From assembly GCF_005222785.1 (NCBI RefSeq), contig NZ_STGH01000003.1, forward strand, positions 620,001-684,000: 64,000 nt of DNA. Direction: 5' to 3'. Position 1 is the first letter of the stretch; every line of letters starts with the position of its first letter. The notes below the pieces were generated by a model. It was not told the origin of the DNA. It saw only the letters and a program-made list of their open reading frames with translations, and made no database searches. The DNA is from Rhodobacter sp. SY28-1 (GTDB lineage Bacteria > Pseudomonadota > Alphaproteobacteria > Rhodobacterales > Rhodobacteraceae). Positions 42,132 through 50,033 of this stretch are shown one piece after another. A program made the translations under genes and the position numbers.

Positions 42132-43378
42132 CCCACCACCTCCGCCACCTCAAGGCAGGCGTGGAGGAGCACATCCGTCCCCGCCGCGGCCCATTCCGGG
42201 CTGATCTTCTCAGCCTCGTTGTGGGAAAGCCCATCCACGCAGGGGCACATCACCATCACCGTGGGCGCGACGCGGTTGATCCAGCAGGCGTCGTGGCCGG
42301 CGCCGGAGACGATGTCCATGTGGGAATAGCCCAGCTTTTCAGCGGACTGACGGACGATCTTCACAAGGCCGGGGTCGAAGGTGACGGGGTCGAAGTGGCC
42401 CACATCCTCGATCTCGCAGCCCAGCCCCAGCTCTTTCGCCACAGCATGGGCAGCGCGGATGACTTCGGCCTTCATCGCGTCGAGCTTCGCCTGTTCGGGC
42501 GAGCGGATGTCGACCGTGAACACCACCTTGCCGGGGATCACGTTGCGCGAGTTCGGGAAGACCTTCACCTGCCCCACCGCTCCCACGGCGTTCGGCTGGT
42601 GGCTCATCGCGATCTGGTGGACGCGTTCGGTGATCCGCGCCATGCCGAGGCCCGCGTTCACCCGCATGTTCATGGGGGTGGAGCCGGTGTGGGCGTCCTT
42701 GCCGGTCAGAGTGATCTCCAGCCACCAGAGGCCCTGGCCGTGGGTCACGACGCCGATGTCCTTCCCCTCGGCCTCCAGGATCGGGCCCTGCTCGATATGC
42801 AGTTCCAGCATCGCGTGCATCTTCCGCGCGCCGACCTTTTCGTCGCCGACCCAGCCGATGCGCGCGAGTTCCTCGCCGAAGACCTTGCCGTCGAGGTCCT
42901 TGCGGGACTTGGCGTAGTCCTCGGTATGGATGCCCGCAAAGACGCCGGAGGCCAGCATGGCAGGCGCAAACCGCGCGCCTTCCTCGTTGGTCCAGTTGGT
43001 CACCACGATCGGGTGCTTCGTCTTCACGCCCATGTCGTTCAGCGTGCGGACCACCTCCAGCGCGCCAAGGACGCCAAGGACGCCGTCATACTTCCCCCCC
43101 GTGGGCTGGGTGTCGAGGTGGCTGCCCATGTAGACCGGCAGCGCAGCAGGGTCAGTCCCGGCCCGCGTCGCGAACATGTTGCCCATGGTGTCGACGCCCA
43201 TCGACATACCCGCGGCCTCGCACCAGCGCTGGAACAGGTGGCGGCCTTCGCTGTCGGCATCGGTCAGGGTCTGACGGTTGCAGCCGCCCGCAATGCCGGG
43301 GCCGATCTTCGCCATTTCCTCAAGCGATTCCCACAAGCGCGCAGGATTGATCCGCAGGTTGTCCCCGGTGGCTGGCAT
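42128..43378 (-). CDS. Zn-dependent M20 hydrolase (N-carbamoyl-beta-alanine/allantoate amidohydrolase type)
   Basis: A 416-residue hydantoinase/carbamoylase-family enzyme. Start at 43378 has AGGGAG nine bases upstream. MGSHLDTQPTGGKYDGVLG, the acid pair in WTNEEGARFAPAM, DVMGSSEG-equivalent LHIEQGPILEAEG, and GAGHDACWINRVAP near the end are intact. In pyrimidine degradation it would split N-carbamoyl-beta-alanine to beta-alanine, CO2 and ammonia. First gene of the operon with hydA, reading away from the RutR-like regulator. Confidence 0.92.
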   Translation of the reverse strand: MPATGDNLRINPARLWESLEEMAKIGPGIAGGCNRQTLTDADSEGRHLFQRWCEAAGMSMGVDTMGNMFATRAGTDPAALPVYMGSHLDTQPTGGKYDGVLGVLGALEVVRTLNDMGVKTKHPIVVTNWTNEEGARFAPAMLASGVFAGIHTEDYAKSRKDLDGKVFGEELARIGWVGDEKVGARKMHAMLELHIEQGPILEAEGKDIGVVTHGQGLWWLEITLTGKDAHTGSTPMNMRVNAGLGMARITERVHQIAMSHQPNAVGAVGQVKVFPNSRNVIPGKVVFTVDIRSPEQAKLDAMKAEVIRAAHAVAKELGLGCEIEDVGHFDPVTFDPGLVKIVRQSAEKLGYSHMDIVSGAGHDACWINRVAPTVMVMCPCVDGLSHNEAEKISPEWAAAGTDVLLHACLEVAEVVG

Positions 43379-43434
43379 CAGCGTAGCTCCCTGTTCGCGC
43401 GGGGCCATCCTGCCCCTTGCCGCGACTCATTTCC

Positions 43435-43448
43435 TGACCGTATGGTCA
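43435..43448. promoter_or_regulatory. RutR-like operator 1 (TGACC-N4-GGTCA)
   Basis: TGACCGTATGGTCA is a perfect 5-bp inverted repeat with 4-bp spacer, flanked by CC and AG. It equals the core of the TTGACCA-NN-TGGTCAA RutR operator from E. coli. Placed ahead of the M20 hydrolase in the divergent gap with the TetR gene. Confidence 0.75.
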
Positions 43449-43468
43449 AGGTGAAGCGCACCACAACC

Positions 43469-43482
43469 TGACCAATCGGTCA
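43469..43482. promoter_or_regulatory. RutR-like operator 2 (TGACC-N4-GGTCA)
   Basis: TGACCAATCGGTCA repeats the same palindrome 34 bp from operator 1 and 19 bp before the TetR start codon. Two phased sites suit both repression of the operon and autoregulation. Confidence 0.75.
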
Positions 43483-43501
43483 ACGAAAATATGGACACGG
43501 C

Positions 43502-44149
43502 ATGAGCGGCGATGCCCAGATTTCGCGCCTGAAACCCGGACGCCGCACAGATATTCGGCGCGAGAATGAGCGGGCGATCCTCGAGGCCGCCGAGAAGGTC
43601 TTTGCCGAGGCCGGGTTCGGGGGGGCCACGATGCAGCTGATCGCCGACATGGCGGGGCTGCCGAAGGCGAACCTGCACTACTACTTTGCCACCAAGGAAG
43701 ACCTGTATCGCCGCGTGGTGCAGCAGATTTTCGAGATCTGGCTGGATGCGGCATCAAGCTTCGACAACGCGCCCGGCCCAGTCGAAGGGATCGGCGCCTA
43801 TATCGACGCCAAGATGGACATCAGCCGCACACATCCGCATGGCTCCAAAGTCTGGGCAAGCGAAGTCATGCACGGCGCGCCGGTGATCCAGGACTATCTG
43901 GAAACCACGCTGCGCGACTGGACCAACGGCCGGATCGCGGTGATCCAGCGCTGGATCGACGAGGGGAAGATGCAGCCGGTCAACCCGCGGCATCTGCTGT
44001 ACATGCTTTGGGCAACGACGCAGCACTATGCGGACTTTGGGCACCAGATCCAGACGCTGAATGGCGGTGCGGCACTGACGGAAAAGCAATGGAAAGAGGC
44101 GAAGGCCAGCGTCAAGGACATGGTCCTGCGCGGGATCGGCGCGATCTGA
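43502..44149 (+). CDS. TetR-family regulator, RutR-like
   Basis: A 215-residue TetR-family protein with an N-terminal helix-turn-helix: NERAILEAAEKVFAEAGFGG, then LIADMAGLPKANLHYYFATK. The C-terminal part (WDMWASEVMHGAP-like VWASEVMHGAPVIQDYL, LYMLWATTQHYADFGHQI) matches the RutR group, which senses uracil/thymine. The two TGACC-N4-GGTCA palindromes directly upstream are RutR-type sites, strengthening the call. It probably represses the divergent M20-hydA operon until pyrimidine appears. Symbol rutR is withheld because orthology is not tested. Confidence 0.85.
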   Translation: MSGDAQISRLKPGRRTDIRRENERAILEAAEKVFAEAGFGGATMQLIADMAGLPKANLHYYFATKEDLYRRVVQQIFEIWLDAASSFDNAPGPVEGIGAYIDAKMDISRTHPHGSKVWASEVMHGAPVIQDYLETTLRDWTNGRIAVIQRWIDEGKMQPVNPRHLLYMLWATTQHYADFGHQIQTLNGGAALTEKQWKEAKASVKDMVLRGIGAI

Positions 44150-44159
44150 GGAGAGACGG

Positions 44160-44612
44160 ATGGAACTGGCCGACCTTGAGGCGGAATATGCCGGGCTGAT
44201 GCTGCCCCGGTTCGATGAGCGGGCCGGCCTGCGGCTGGGGCAGATCCTGGTCGACCTGGCCCTGGCCGAAGCGCTGCCGGTGGTGATCGACATCCGCACC
44301 GCCGACCGCACGCTCTTTCATGCGGCCCTGCCCGGCTCGGCCCCGCTGAACGACCGCTGGGCGCGGCGCAAGTCGAACACGGCGCTGCTGTTCCAACTGC
44401 CCTCGCTGCTGGTCGGCCGCAGGCTGGCGGCCAAGGACGAGGCGCTGGCGCGGCATGGACTGCCGTCCGAGGACTATGCCGAGGCCGGGGGGGCGGTGCC
44501 GATCCGCGTCACGGGTGTCGGGGTGGTTGCGGTGGCGACGGTGTCTGGCCTGCCGCAGGTGGAGGATCACAGGCTGGTGGTGCGTGGTCTTCGGGCGCTG
44601 ATGGCGGAGTAG
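44160..44612 (+). CDS. UPF0303/HbpS-like heme-degrading-domain protein
   Basis: A 150-residue protein of the UPF0303 family (GlcG/HbpS-like fold). DERAGLRLGQILVDLALAEA, VVIDIRTADRTLFHAALPGS and NDRWARRKSNTALLFQLPS are the conserved blocks. The fold is related to HbpS, a heme-binding/degrading sensor, but heme use here is unproven. GAGGAGAGACGG precedes the ATG, 10 bp after the TetR gene, so they share a transcript. Confidence 0.82.
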   Translation: MELADLEAEYAGLMLPRFDERAGLRLGQILVDLALAEALPVVIDIRTADRTLFHAALPGSAPLNDRWARRKSNTALLFQLPSLLVGRRLAAKDEALARHGLPSEDYAEAGGAVPIRVTGVGVVAVATVSGLPQVEDHRLVVRGLRALMAE

Positions 44613-44615
44613 CGC

Positions 44616-44948
44616 TCAGGCGCGCGCGGGCTCTTTCAGTTCGATCTCGACAAAGCTCATCGGGACGGCGCCGTGGTTGACCACGTTGTGCTCCACCCCC
44701 TCGCTGCGGCGATAGGCCGTGCCCGCCGGAACCAGCACCGTCCGAGTCGCGCCGCCCGGTTCCTCCAGCAGCATCGGGCAATCGGTGATTGCGGTGATGA
44801 CGTAGTCGTGCGCGTGGCGGTGCCAGCCCGTTTCGGCCCAGGGCGCGAAGTCGAAGCGGGTCACGCGGACGCGGTCGTCGTCGACCAGGACCGTCGCCTC
44901 GCAGCCGCGGCGGTTCATCGCAGGCGTCTTGTCGGTCATGGCACGCAT
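44616..44948 (-). CDS. Small cupin-domain protein
   Basis: A 110-residue cupin (107 if the ATG at 44939 is used). FDFAPWAETGWHRHAHDYVI gives the His-x-His of motif 1, and VLVPAGTAYRRSEGVEHNVV motif 2. The metal Glu of motif 1 is not obvious, so metal binding may be partial. Monocistronic, convergent with the UPF0303 gene. Function unknown; cupins of this size are often small-ligand binding or isomerase proteins. Confidence 0.8.
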   Translation of the reverse strand: MRAMTDKTPAMNRRGCEATVLVDDDRVRVTRFDFAPWAETGWHRHAHDYVITAITDCPMLLEEPGGATRTVLVPAGTAYRRSEGVEHNVVNHGAVPMSFVEIELKEPARA

Positions 44949-44984
44949 CCTAGCTTCCCGGCATCACGACAGAGGGAGACCCAA

Positions 44985-45071
44985 ATGTTTTCAGGCCTCA
45001 AGCGCGCGCTTTTCATCATCACCGCCATGCTGACCGTCGTGCCATGGGGCATCATGCAGGCGGTGCAGTAG
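44985..45071 (+). CDS. Micro-protein with one membrane helix (28 aa)
   Basis: ATG at 44985 after AGAGGGAGACCCAA, an excellent Shine-Dalgarno, and TAG at 45069. The peptide MFSGLKRALFIITAMLTVVP then WGIMQAVQ has a basic start and one hydrophobic helix. It is too short for normal gene callers. The RBS quality and clean topology favour a real membrane micro-protein; it might be a small toxin or regulator, but there is no direct evidence. Confidence 0.5.
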   Translation: MFSGLKRALFIITAMLTVVPWGIMQAVQ

Positions 45072-45199
45072 GCGTCAACCGAAGATCTTGGCCACCACGG
45101 GGTCGCCGCGTCGATGGGCCGGACCAGTGGCGGCGAATGATTTGACCTTGCCGCGCGGGCCGGGGTATCCATGGGGTCCGCAGACAGCGCCCAGGTTCC

Positions 45200-45814
45200 A
45201 TGTCGCCCACCGCCCGCCCCCGTTCCCGCATCCAGCAGCGCAATCGCGAGCTGATCCTGGACGCCGCGCTGGAGGTGTTCTCGCTGCATGGGTTCCGGGG
45301 CGCGACGCTGGACCAGATCGCCGAGGGCGCGGGGCTCTCGAAGCCGAACCTGCTGTACTACTTCCCGTCGAAGGAGGCCGTCCACAAGGCGTTGCTGACC
45401 GGGCTTCTGGATACCTGGCTGGACCCGCTGCGCGCGATGGACCCTGCGGGAGAGCCCCTGCAAGAGATCAAGGCCTATGTCGGGCGCAAGCTGGACCTGG
45501 CGCGGGACTATCCTCGGGAAAGCCGGCTGTTTGCCAACGAGATCCTGCAGGGCGCGCCCCGGATGCGTGAGGCGATCGAGGGGGATCTGCGGGCGCTGGT
45601 GGCAGAGAAGGCGCAGGTGCTGACCCGATGGATGGATGAGGGGCGGATCGCGCGGGTCGATCCGGTGCATCTGATCTTCTCGATCTGGGCGCTGACCCAG
45701 CACTATGCCGACTTCGACGTGCAGGTCCGCGCGGTTCTGGGGCCCGGGCATGACCCGTTCACCGAGGCGGGCGGGTTTCTGGATACGCTCTTCACCCGGC
45801 TGCTGCGGCCCTGA
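45200..45814 (+). CDS. TetR-family regulator (second RutR-type paralogue)
   Basis: A 204-residue TetR-family protein. HTH: RELILDAALEVFSLHGFRGA, then QIAEGAGLSKPNLLYYFPSK. The C-terminal part repeats the features of the 43502 protein (RLFANEILQGAPRMREAI and IWALTQHYADFDVQVRAV), so the two regulators are paralogues. It lies between the hydA cluster and the preT-preA operon and is a good candidate for regulating the latter. No TGACC-N4-GGTCA site is next to it. Confidence 0.85.
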   Translation: MSPTARPRSRIQQRNRELILDAALEVFSLHGFRGATLDQIAEGAGLSKPNLLYYFPSKEAVHKALLTGLLDTWLDPLRAMDPAGEPLQEIKAYVGRKLDLARDYPRESRLFANEILQGAPRMREAIEGDLRALVAEKAQVLTRWMDEGRIARVDPVHLIFSIWALTQHYADFDVQVRAVLGPGHDPFTEAGGFLDTLFTRLLRP

Positions 45815-45830
45815 TGTCCACGGTGGACAT
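45814..45830. repeat. Perfect 8-bp palindrome after the TetR gene
   Basis: ATGTCCAC, one centre base and GTGGACAT, starting on the last base of the TetR stop codon and followed by a T-rich stretch (TGTTTTATTTT) at 45840-45851. It could be a weak terminator or a protein-binding site; the single-base centre fits the latter. Confidence 0.6.
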
Positions 45831-45989
45831 TTCCGGATAATGTTTTATTTTCCGGTGTTTGCATGATTTCGTTAACCTTCCGGAAAGGCTCGCCCACCAA
45901 GCCAACCATATTTTAGACATTTCGCCCATGCCGGTTAGGGGTTTCTGAGGTAATTTGTCCTCCAGGGGGTCAACTTTGGGGGTCACACT

Positions 45990-46289
45990 ATGGACCTGAT
46001 TTCTGCCATCCGGTCACAACAGCCGGTCCAGACACTGGCACAGCAAGCGCCGACAGACCGCGTTGTCAGTGCGGCTGTGGCGGCGAGCATGCCTCCCGTC
46101 GCCGAAACGATGCGCCAAGACGCGGTTCAATTGCCATCTGCCGTGGCAGCCCAGGTCACGGTTCAGCTTGCAGAGCGAGACGAGGATCAGCACCCAGCGG
46201 CGGAAGCGCGCGCTGCAGCCCTCGCCGCGCGCGAGGCCTATATCAAGGCCAGCATCGCTGCCGGGATAAGCCCGCTGCCGATGCCCTGA
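45990..46289 (+). CDS. Hypothetical protein (99 aa)
   Basis: A 99-residue Ala/Gln/Val-rich protein beginning MDLISAIRSQQPVQTLAQQA. The first two thirds look disordered and the last third (EARAAALAAREAYIKASIAA) helical. No signal peptide, no helix long enough for a membrane. A perfect palindrome follows 10 bp after the stop. No family recognised; small secretory or flagellar-type regulatory roles cannot be excluded. Confidence 0.6.
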   Translation: MDLISAIRSQQPVQTLAQQAPTDRVVSAAVAASMPPVAETMRQDAVQLPSAVAAQVTVQLAERDEDQHPAAEARAAALAAREAYIKASIAAGISPLPMP

Positions 46290-46298
46290 CCGTCGCGC

Positions 46299-46325
46299 CC
46301 AAGAATTTTCGGCGAAAATTCTTGG
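46299..46325. repeat. 27-bp perfect palindrome, copy 1
   Basis: Arms CCAAGAATTTTCG (46299-46311) and CGAAAATTCTTGG (46313-46325) around a central G. It is identical except for the centre base to copy 2 at 46617-46647. May act as a bidirectional terminator of the 45990 gene or be a family repeat. Confidence 0.85.
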
Positions 46326-46376
46326 CAGGGGGCAGCCATTCACCTGAAATTAACCGTGTGACGCAAGGCCTGGCGC

Positions 46377-46583
46377 ATGCTTCACGCTTTCGCTCCACGG
46401 CCCACAATCCCCTGGCTTGAAGACTTGTTCGCAGCAAAGGCAGTTGAACGTGGCAGCGGCGTCCGCCGTTCGGTCCGCGATGTCGAACGGGAAGTCGGCC
46501 GCGACTTCTTTGTCGCCGAAGTGCGCAGACGCGGCTTTCACCTGGTGGAATGTGGTGGCCAGTTCATCGTGATCTGCAATTAG
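46377..46583 (+). CDS. Small conserved-looking hypothetical protein (68 aa)
   Basis: A 68-residue basic protein: MLHAFAPRPTIPWLEDLFAA, then GVRRSVRDVEREVGRDFFVA and a C-terminal strand RGFHLVECGGQFIVICN. The compact helix-then-strand pattern and a tidy end suggest a real folded protein. It is bracketed by the two identical palindromes. I do not recognise a family; no function assigned. Confidence 0.6.
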   Translation: MLHAFAPRPTIPWLEDLFAAKAVERGSGVRRSVRDVEREVGRDFFVAEVRRRGFHLVECGGQFIVICN

Positions 46584-46616
46584 GGCCGGATCCAGATCCT
46601 GTGCTGACCCGGCCTT

Positions 46617-46647
46617 GCCCAAGAATTTTCGACGAAAATTCTTGGGC
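46617..46647. repeat. 31-bp perfect palindrome, copy 2
   Basis: Arms GCCCAAGAATTTTCG (46617-46631) and CGAAAATTCTTGGGC (46633-46647) around a central A. It lies between the convergent 46377 gene and preA and probably terminates both. Confidence 0.88.
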
Positions 46648-46661
46648 TGGCTTCGTCGCGA

Positions 46662-47957
46662 TCACTCTGCCGCAACGCTCGGGTTGTTGGGATGCGTCGT
46701 CCAGTTGGCATAGTCGCCAACCTTGCGCCCGGTGCGCGGATCGACCGAGCCCTTGGCCATCGGCACCATGGTGATGCAGTTGTCGACCGGGCAAACGTTG
46801 ACGCAGAGGTTGCAGGCCACGCATTCTTCGTCCTTCACGGTGAAGGTGCGGTCCGCCGACATGGCGATGGCCTGGTGGCTCGTGTCCTCACAAGCCGCAT
46901 AGCAGCGGCCGCACTTGATGCAGTCGTCCTGGTTGATTTGCGCCTTTGCGACGTAGTTGAGGTTCAGATACTGCCAGTCGGTGACGTTCGGCACCGCGCG
47001 ACCGACAAGGTCCGACAGGCCGATCTGCTTGTCGTCAAGGTATTGCGAGAGGCCCGAGATCATTTCCTGCACGATCTTGAAGCCATAGGTCATCGCCGCC
47101 GTGCAGACCTGCACGTTCCCCGCCCCAAGGGCCATGAATTCCGCCGCGTCGCGCCAGGTGGTGATGCCGCCGATGCCTGAAATCGGCAGGCCGCGGGTTT
47201 CGGCGCTACGCGCGATCTCGGCCACCATGTTCATCGCGATGGGCTTCACCGCCGGGCCGCAATAGCCGCCATGCGTGCCCTTGCCGTCGATCATCGGCTC
47301 AGGGCTGAAGTCGTCGAGGTTGACGGAGGTGATCGAGTTGATCGTGTTGATGAGGCTGACCGCATCCGCCCCCCCGGCCTTCGCGGCCTCAGCCGGGCGC
47401 AGGATGTTGGTGATGTTCGGCGTCAGCTTCACGATGCAGGGCATGCGGGAGTGCTTCTTGACCCAGCGCGTGACCATCTCGATGTATTCCGGCACCTGCC
47501 CCACGGCCGATCCCATGCCGCGTTCGGCCATGCCGTGCGGGCAGCCGAAGTTCAGTTCGACCCCGTCCGCCTCGGTATCCTCGATCCGGTGCAGGATGTC
47601 CTTCCACGAGTCCTCATCGCAAGGGACCATCAGGCTAATGACAAGCGCGCGGTCGCGCCACTTGCGCTTGACCTCCTTGATCTCCTGCAGGTTCACCTCC
47701 AGCGGGCGGTCGGTGATCAGTTCGATGTTGTTCAGCCCCAGCAGGCGGCGGTCCGCCCCCCAGATCGCGCCGTAGCGGGGGCCGTTCACGTTGACCACGG
47801 GCGGGCCTTCGGACCCCAGCGTTTTCCAGACGACACCGCCCCAACCCGCCTCGAAGGCGCGTTCGACGTTGTACTTCTTGTCCGTCGGCGGGGCCGAAGC
47901 CAGCCAGAACGGGTTTGGGGATTTGATGCCGATGAAATTGGACGCGAGGTTAGCCAT
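46662..47957 (-). CDS. preA: NAD-dependent dihydropyrimidine dehydrogenase, subunit PreA
   Basis: A 431-residue FMN protein that reduces uracil and thymine with electrons passed from PreT. The N-terminal DHOD-like barrel (NFIGIKSPNPFWLASAPPTD, GVELNFGCPHGMAERGMG, IVKLTPNITNIL) is followed by a C-terminal ferredoxin domain with CIKCGRCYAAC and CVACNLCVNVCPVDNC, giving two 4Fe-4S clusters. Start at 47957; the longer frame upstream is Pro-rich and non-coding-like. It is third in preT-dedA-preA. Confidence 0.95.
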   Translation of the reverse strand: MANLASNFIGIKSPNPFWLASAPPTDKKYNVERAFEAGWGGVVWKTLGSEGPPVVNVNGPRYGAIWGADRRLLGLNNIELITDRPLEVNLQEIKEVKRKWRDRALVISLMVPCDEDSWKDILHRIEDTEADGVELNFGCPHGMAERGMGSAVGQVPEYIEMVTRWVKKHSRMPCIVKLTPNITNILRPAEAAKAGGADAVSLINTINSITSVNLDDFSPEPMIDGKGTHGGYCGPAVKPIAMNMVAEIARSAETRGLPISGIGGITTWRDAAEFMALGAGNVQVCTAAMTYGFKIVQEMISGLSQYLDDKQIGLSDLVGRAVPNVTDWQYLNLNYVAKAQINQDDCIKCGRCYAACEDTSHQAIAMSADRTFTVKDEECVACNLCVNVCPVDNCITMVPMAKGSVDPRTGRKVGDYANWTTHPNNPSVAAE

Positions 47958-48044
47958 GGGATGCCTCCTTGGCGACAGCTGAGGGGGATGCGAGGAATGT
48001 AGGGTGGGCGCTGCGCCCACCATGCCTTGAAGGCGGCAGGGCCG

Positions 48045-48575
48045 TCAGAACAGCGACCAGATCCAGCCGATCAGATCGCCGCCATACTGGCCAAGCTTCG
48101 GCACGATGAAGGCCCAGGCCACGCAGCCGAGCGTGTTCCAGAAAGCGAAGCGGGCGAAGGTCATCCCGCTCATTCCCGCCAACAGGAAGACCACGGGGCG
48201 AAAGATCGTGGTGAAATGCCCGATCAGGATGGTGACCGGCCCGTACTTGTCGAAGGACGCCTGCGCCTTTTCGACCCATTCGGGATGGTCGCTGAGCGGG
48301 CGCATCTTCAGCACGGCTGCGCCGTAGCGCCAGCCCAACCAGTAGCTGAAGGTCGACCCGATCAGCGCGCCGATCGTGGCGCCGATCCAGAGCGACCAGA
48401 AGGACAGCGCCCCGGTCGCGGCCAGTGCGCCGACGGCCGCCAGCACTGGCGTCGAGGGGATGACAATCGACAGGAAGGCCGTCGTCTCTGCCGCCGCAAA
48501 CAGCACCATGATGACCGGAAACCAGGCCTGGTTCTGCTCGATGAAGGTGATGACACTTTCGGCGAATGCTTCCAC
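48045..48575 (-). CDS. DedA-family membrane protein within the preT-preA operon
   Basis: A 176-residue DedA/SNARE-associated protein. FAAAETTAFLSIVIPSTPVL, GSTFSYWLGWRYG and FDKYGPVTILIGHFTTIFRP (with the conserved Arg) are intact. It is 87 bp before preA and 66 bp after preT on the same strand. DedA proteins work in membrane homeostasis and lipid flipping. Why one is embedded in a pyrimidine operon is unclear. Confidence 0.85.
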   Translation of the reverse strand: MEAFAESVITFIEQNQAWFPVIMVLFAAAETTAFLSIVIPSTPVLAAVGALAATGALSFWSLWIGATIGALIGSTFSYWLGWRYGAAVLKMRPLSDHPEWVEKAQASFDKYGPVTILIGHFTTIFRPVVFLLAGMSGMTFARFAFWNTLGCVAWAFIVPKLGQYGGDLIGWIWSLF

Positions 48576-48641
48576 GGGGCGCCCTTTCCGGCGCCCCTTC
48601 TGGCCCGGCCCAAAGGCGAAGGCAAGGGGATTGCATGGCCA

Positions 48642-49961
48642 TCAGGCCCCCGTCAGCCGCGCATGGATCGCCTCGGCGGCGTCGCGGCCTTCGGCGACGG
48701 CGGTCACCGTCAGGTCCTCGCCCCCCGCCGCGCAATCGCCGCCGACCCAGACCTTGCCCGAGGGGCCGGAGAACTTGCCACCGTCGACCTGCAGCCCTGC
48801 CGGCGCACCGGCCAGCGACTGGCCGATGGCCTTGAAGACCTGGTCGGCCTTCAGGGTGAAGGTCTCGGACGAGATCGTCAGCCCGTTCGGGCCATCCTGG
48901 GTATAGGCGAATTCCACGGCTTCGGCGTGGCCGTTGCCAAGGATGCGCAAGGGCGCCGCGTTGTGGATGATGCGGACGCCGGACTGGACCGCGTGGTCCT
49001 GTTCATAGCCCGAAGCCGACATCTTTTCCTGCCCCCGGCGGTAGACGATGGTGACGTTCTCGGCGCCCAGAAGCTTGGACTGGACGGCGGCGTCCACGGC
49101 CGTCATGCCGCCGCCGATGACGACGACATCGCGGCCGACGGGCAATTGCGTCAAGTCGGAGGTCTGGCGCAGTTCGGCGATGAAGTCGACGGCATCGCGG
49201 ACGCCGGCCTTGTCCTCGCCCTCGGCCCGCAGCGCGTTGACGCCGGCCAGGCCGATGCCAAGGAAGACGGCGTCGTAGTCGGCCTGCAGCTGGTCAAGTG
49301 TCACGTCGCGGCCAAGCTCCACGCCGTTGCGGATCTCGATCCCGCCGATCGACAGGAGCCAGTCGACCTCTTTCTGCGCAAAACCGCCGGTCGCCTTGTA
49401 GCTGGCGATGCCGTATTCGTTCAGGCCCCCCGCCTTGGGGCGGCGTTCCAGCACCACGACGTCGTGGCCATGCATCGCCAGACGATGCGCGCAGGACAGG
49501 CCCGCAGGCCCTGCCCCGACGACAGCGATGCGTTTGCCGGTGGGCGCGCCGCGGGTGAAAGGGTGCAAGCCCTTTGCCATCGCCACATCGGTTGCAAAGC
49601 GCTGGAGGCGGCCGATCTCGACCGGCTTGCCCTCGGCGGCCTCGCGGACGCAGGCATCTTCGCACAGGGTTTCGGTGGGGCAGACCCGGGCGCAGATGCC
49701 GCCGAGGATGTTCTGGCTCCAGATCGTCGTGGCGGCGGCCTCGGGCGTGCCGGTCGCGATCTGGCGGATGAAGAGCGGGATGTCGATCGAGGTCGGGCAG
49801 GCCGTGATGCAGGGCGCATCGTGGCAGAAGTAGCAGCGGTCGGCGGCCACGCGCGCCTCGTGCCGGTCAAGCGCAGGCTCGTGGTCGGAGAAGTTTCGTG
49901 CGATGGCATCCGCGGGCAGGCGGCCGGGGACGATTCCGGGCGTAAGCGGGCTGTTCGACAT
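48642..49961 (-). CDS. preT: NAD-dependent dihydropyrimidine dehydrogenase, subunit PreT
   Basis: A 439-residue flavoprotein of the GltD/DPYD N-terminal type. An N-terminal Fe-S part has CYFCHDAPCITACP and CARVCPTETLCEDAC. The FAD site VVGAGPAGLSCAHRLAMHG and the NAD(P)H site VVIGGGMTAVDAAVQSKLL follow. It oxidises NADH and passes electrons to PreA. Start at 49961 is used; the frame to 50006 adds 15 residues without an RBS. The first gene of its operon, diverging from accB. Confidence 0.93.
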   Translation of the reverse strand: MSNSPLTPGIVPGRLPADAIARNFSDHEPALDRHEARVAADRCYFCHDAPCITACPTSIDIPLFIRQIATGTPEAAATTIWSQNILGGICARVCPTETLCEDACVREAAEGKPVEIGRLQRFATDVAMAKGLHPFTRGAPTGKRIAVVGAGPAGLSCAHRLAMHGHDVVVLERRPKAGGLNEYGIASYKATGGFAQKEVDWLLSIGGIEIRNGVELGRDVTLDQLQADYDAVFLGIGLAGVNALRAEGEDKAGVRDAVDFIAELRQTSDLTQLPVGRDVVVIGGGMTAVDAAVQSKLLGAENVTIVYRRGQEKMSASGYEQDHAVQSGVRIIHNAAPLRILGNGHAEAVEFAYTQDGPNGLTISSETFTLKADQVFKAIGQSLAGAPAGLQVDGGKFSGPSGKVWVGGDCAAGGEDLTVTAVAEGRDAAEAIHARLTGA

Positions 49962-50017
49962 GGGCTGGGGGCCTCCCTGGCTTATCGTTTTGTCGAAGGC
50001 TGGCACAGGTCAGTTTT

Positions 50018-50033
50018 TTTATCAAACGGTAAA
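50018..50033. promoter_or_regulatory. Possible operator upstream of preT
   Basis: TTTATCAAACGGTAAA is an imperfect palindrome (TTTAnC...GnTAAA) 57 bp upstream of the preT start in an otherwise AT-rich patch. A TetR-family site is plausible given the TetR gene at 45200, but it does not match RutR. Confidence 0.35.

Noticed and set aside
45145-45165. TTGACC upstream of the second TetR gene as a RutR half-site
   Set aside because: No matching GGTCA arm at the right distance, unlike the two perfect sites at 43435 and 43469.
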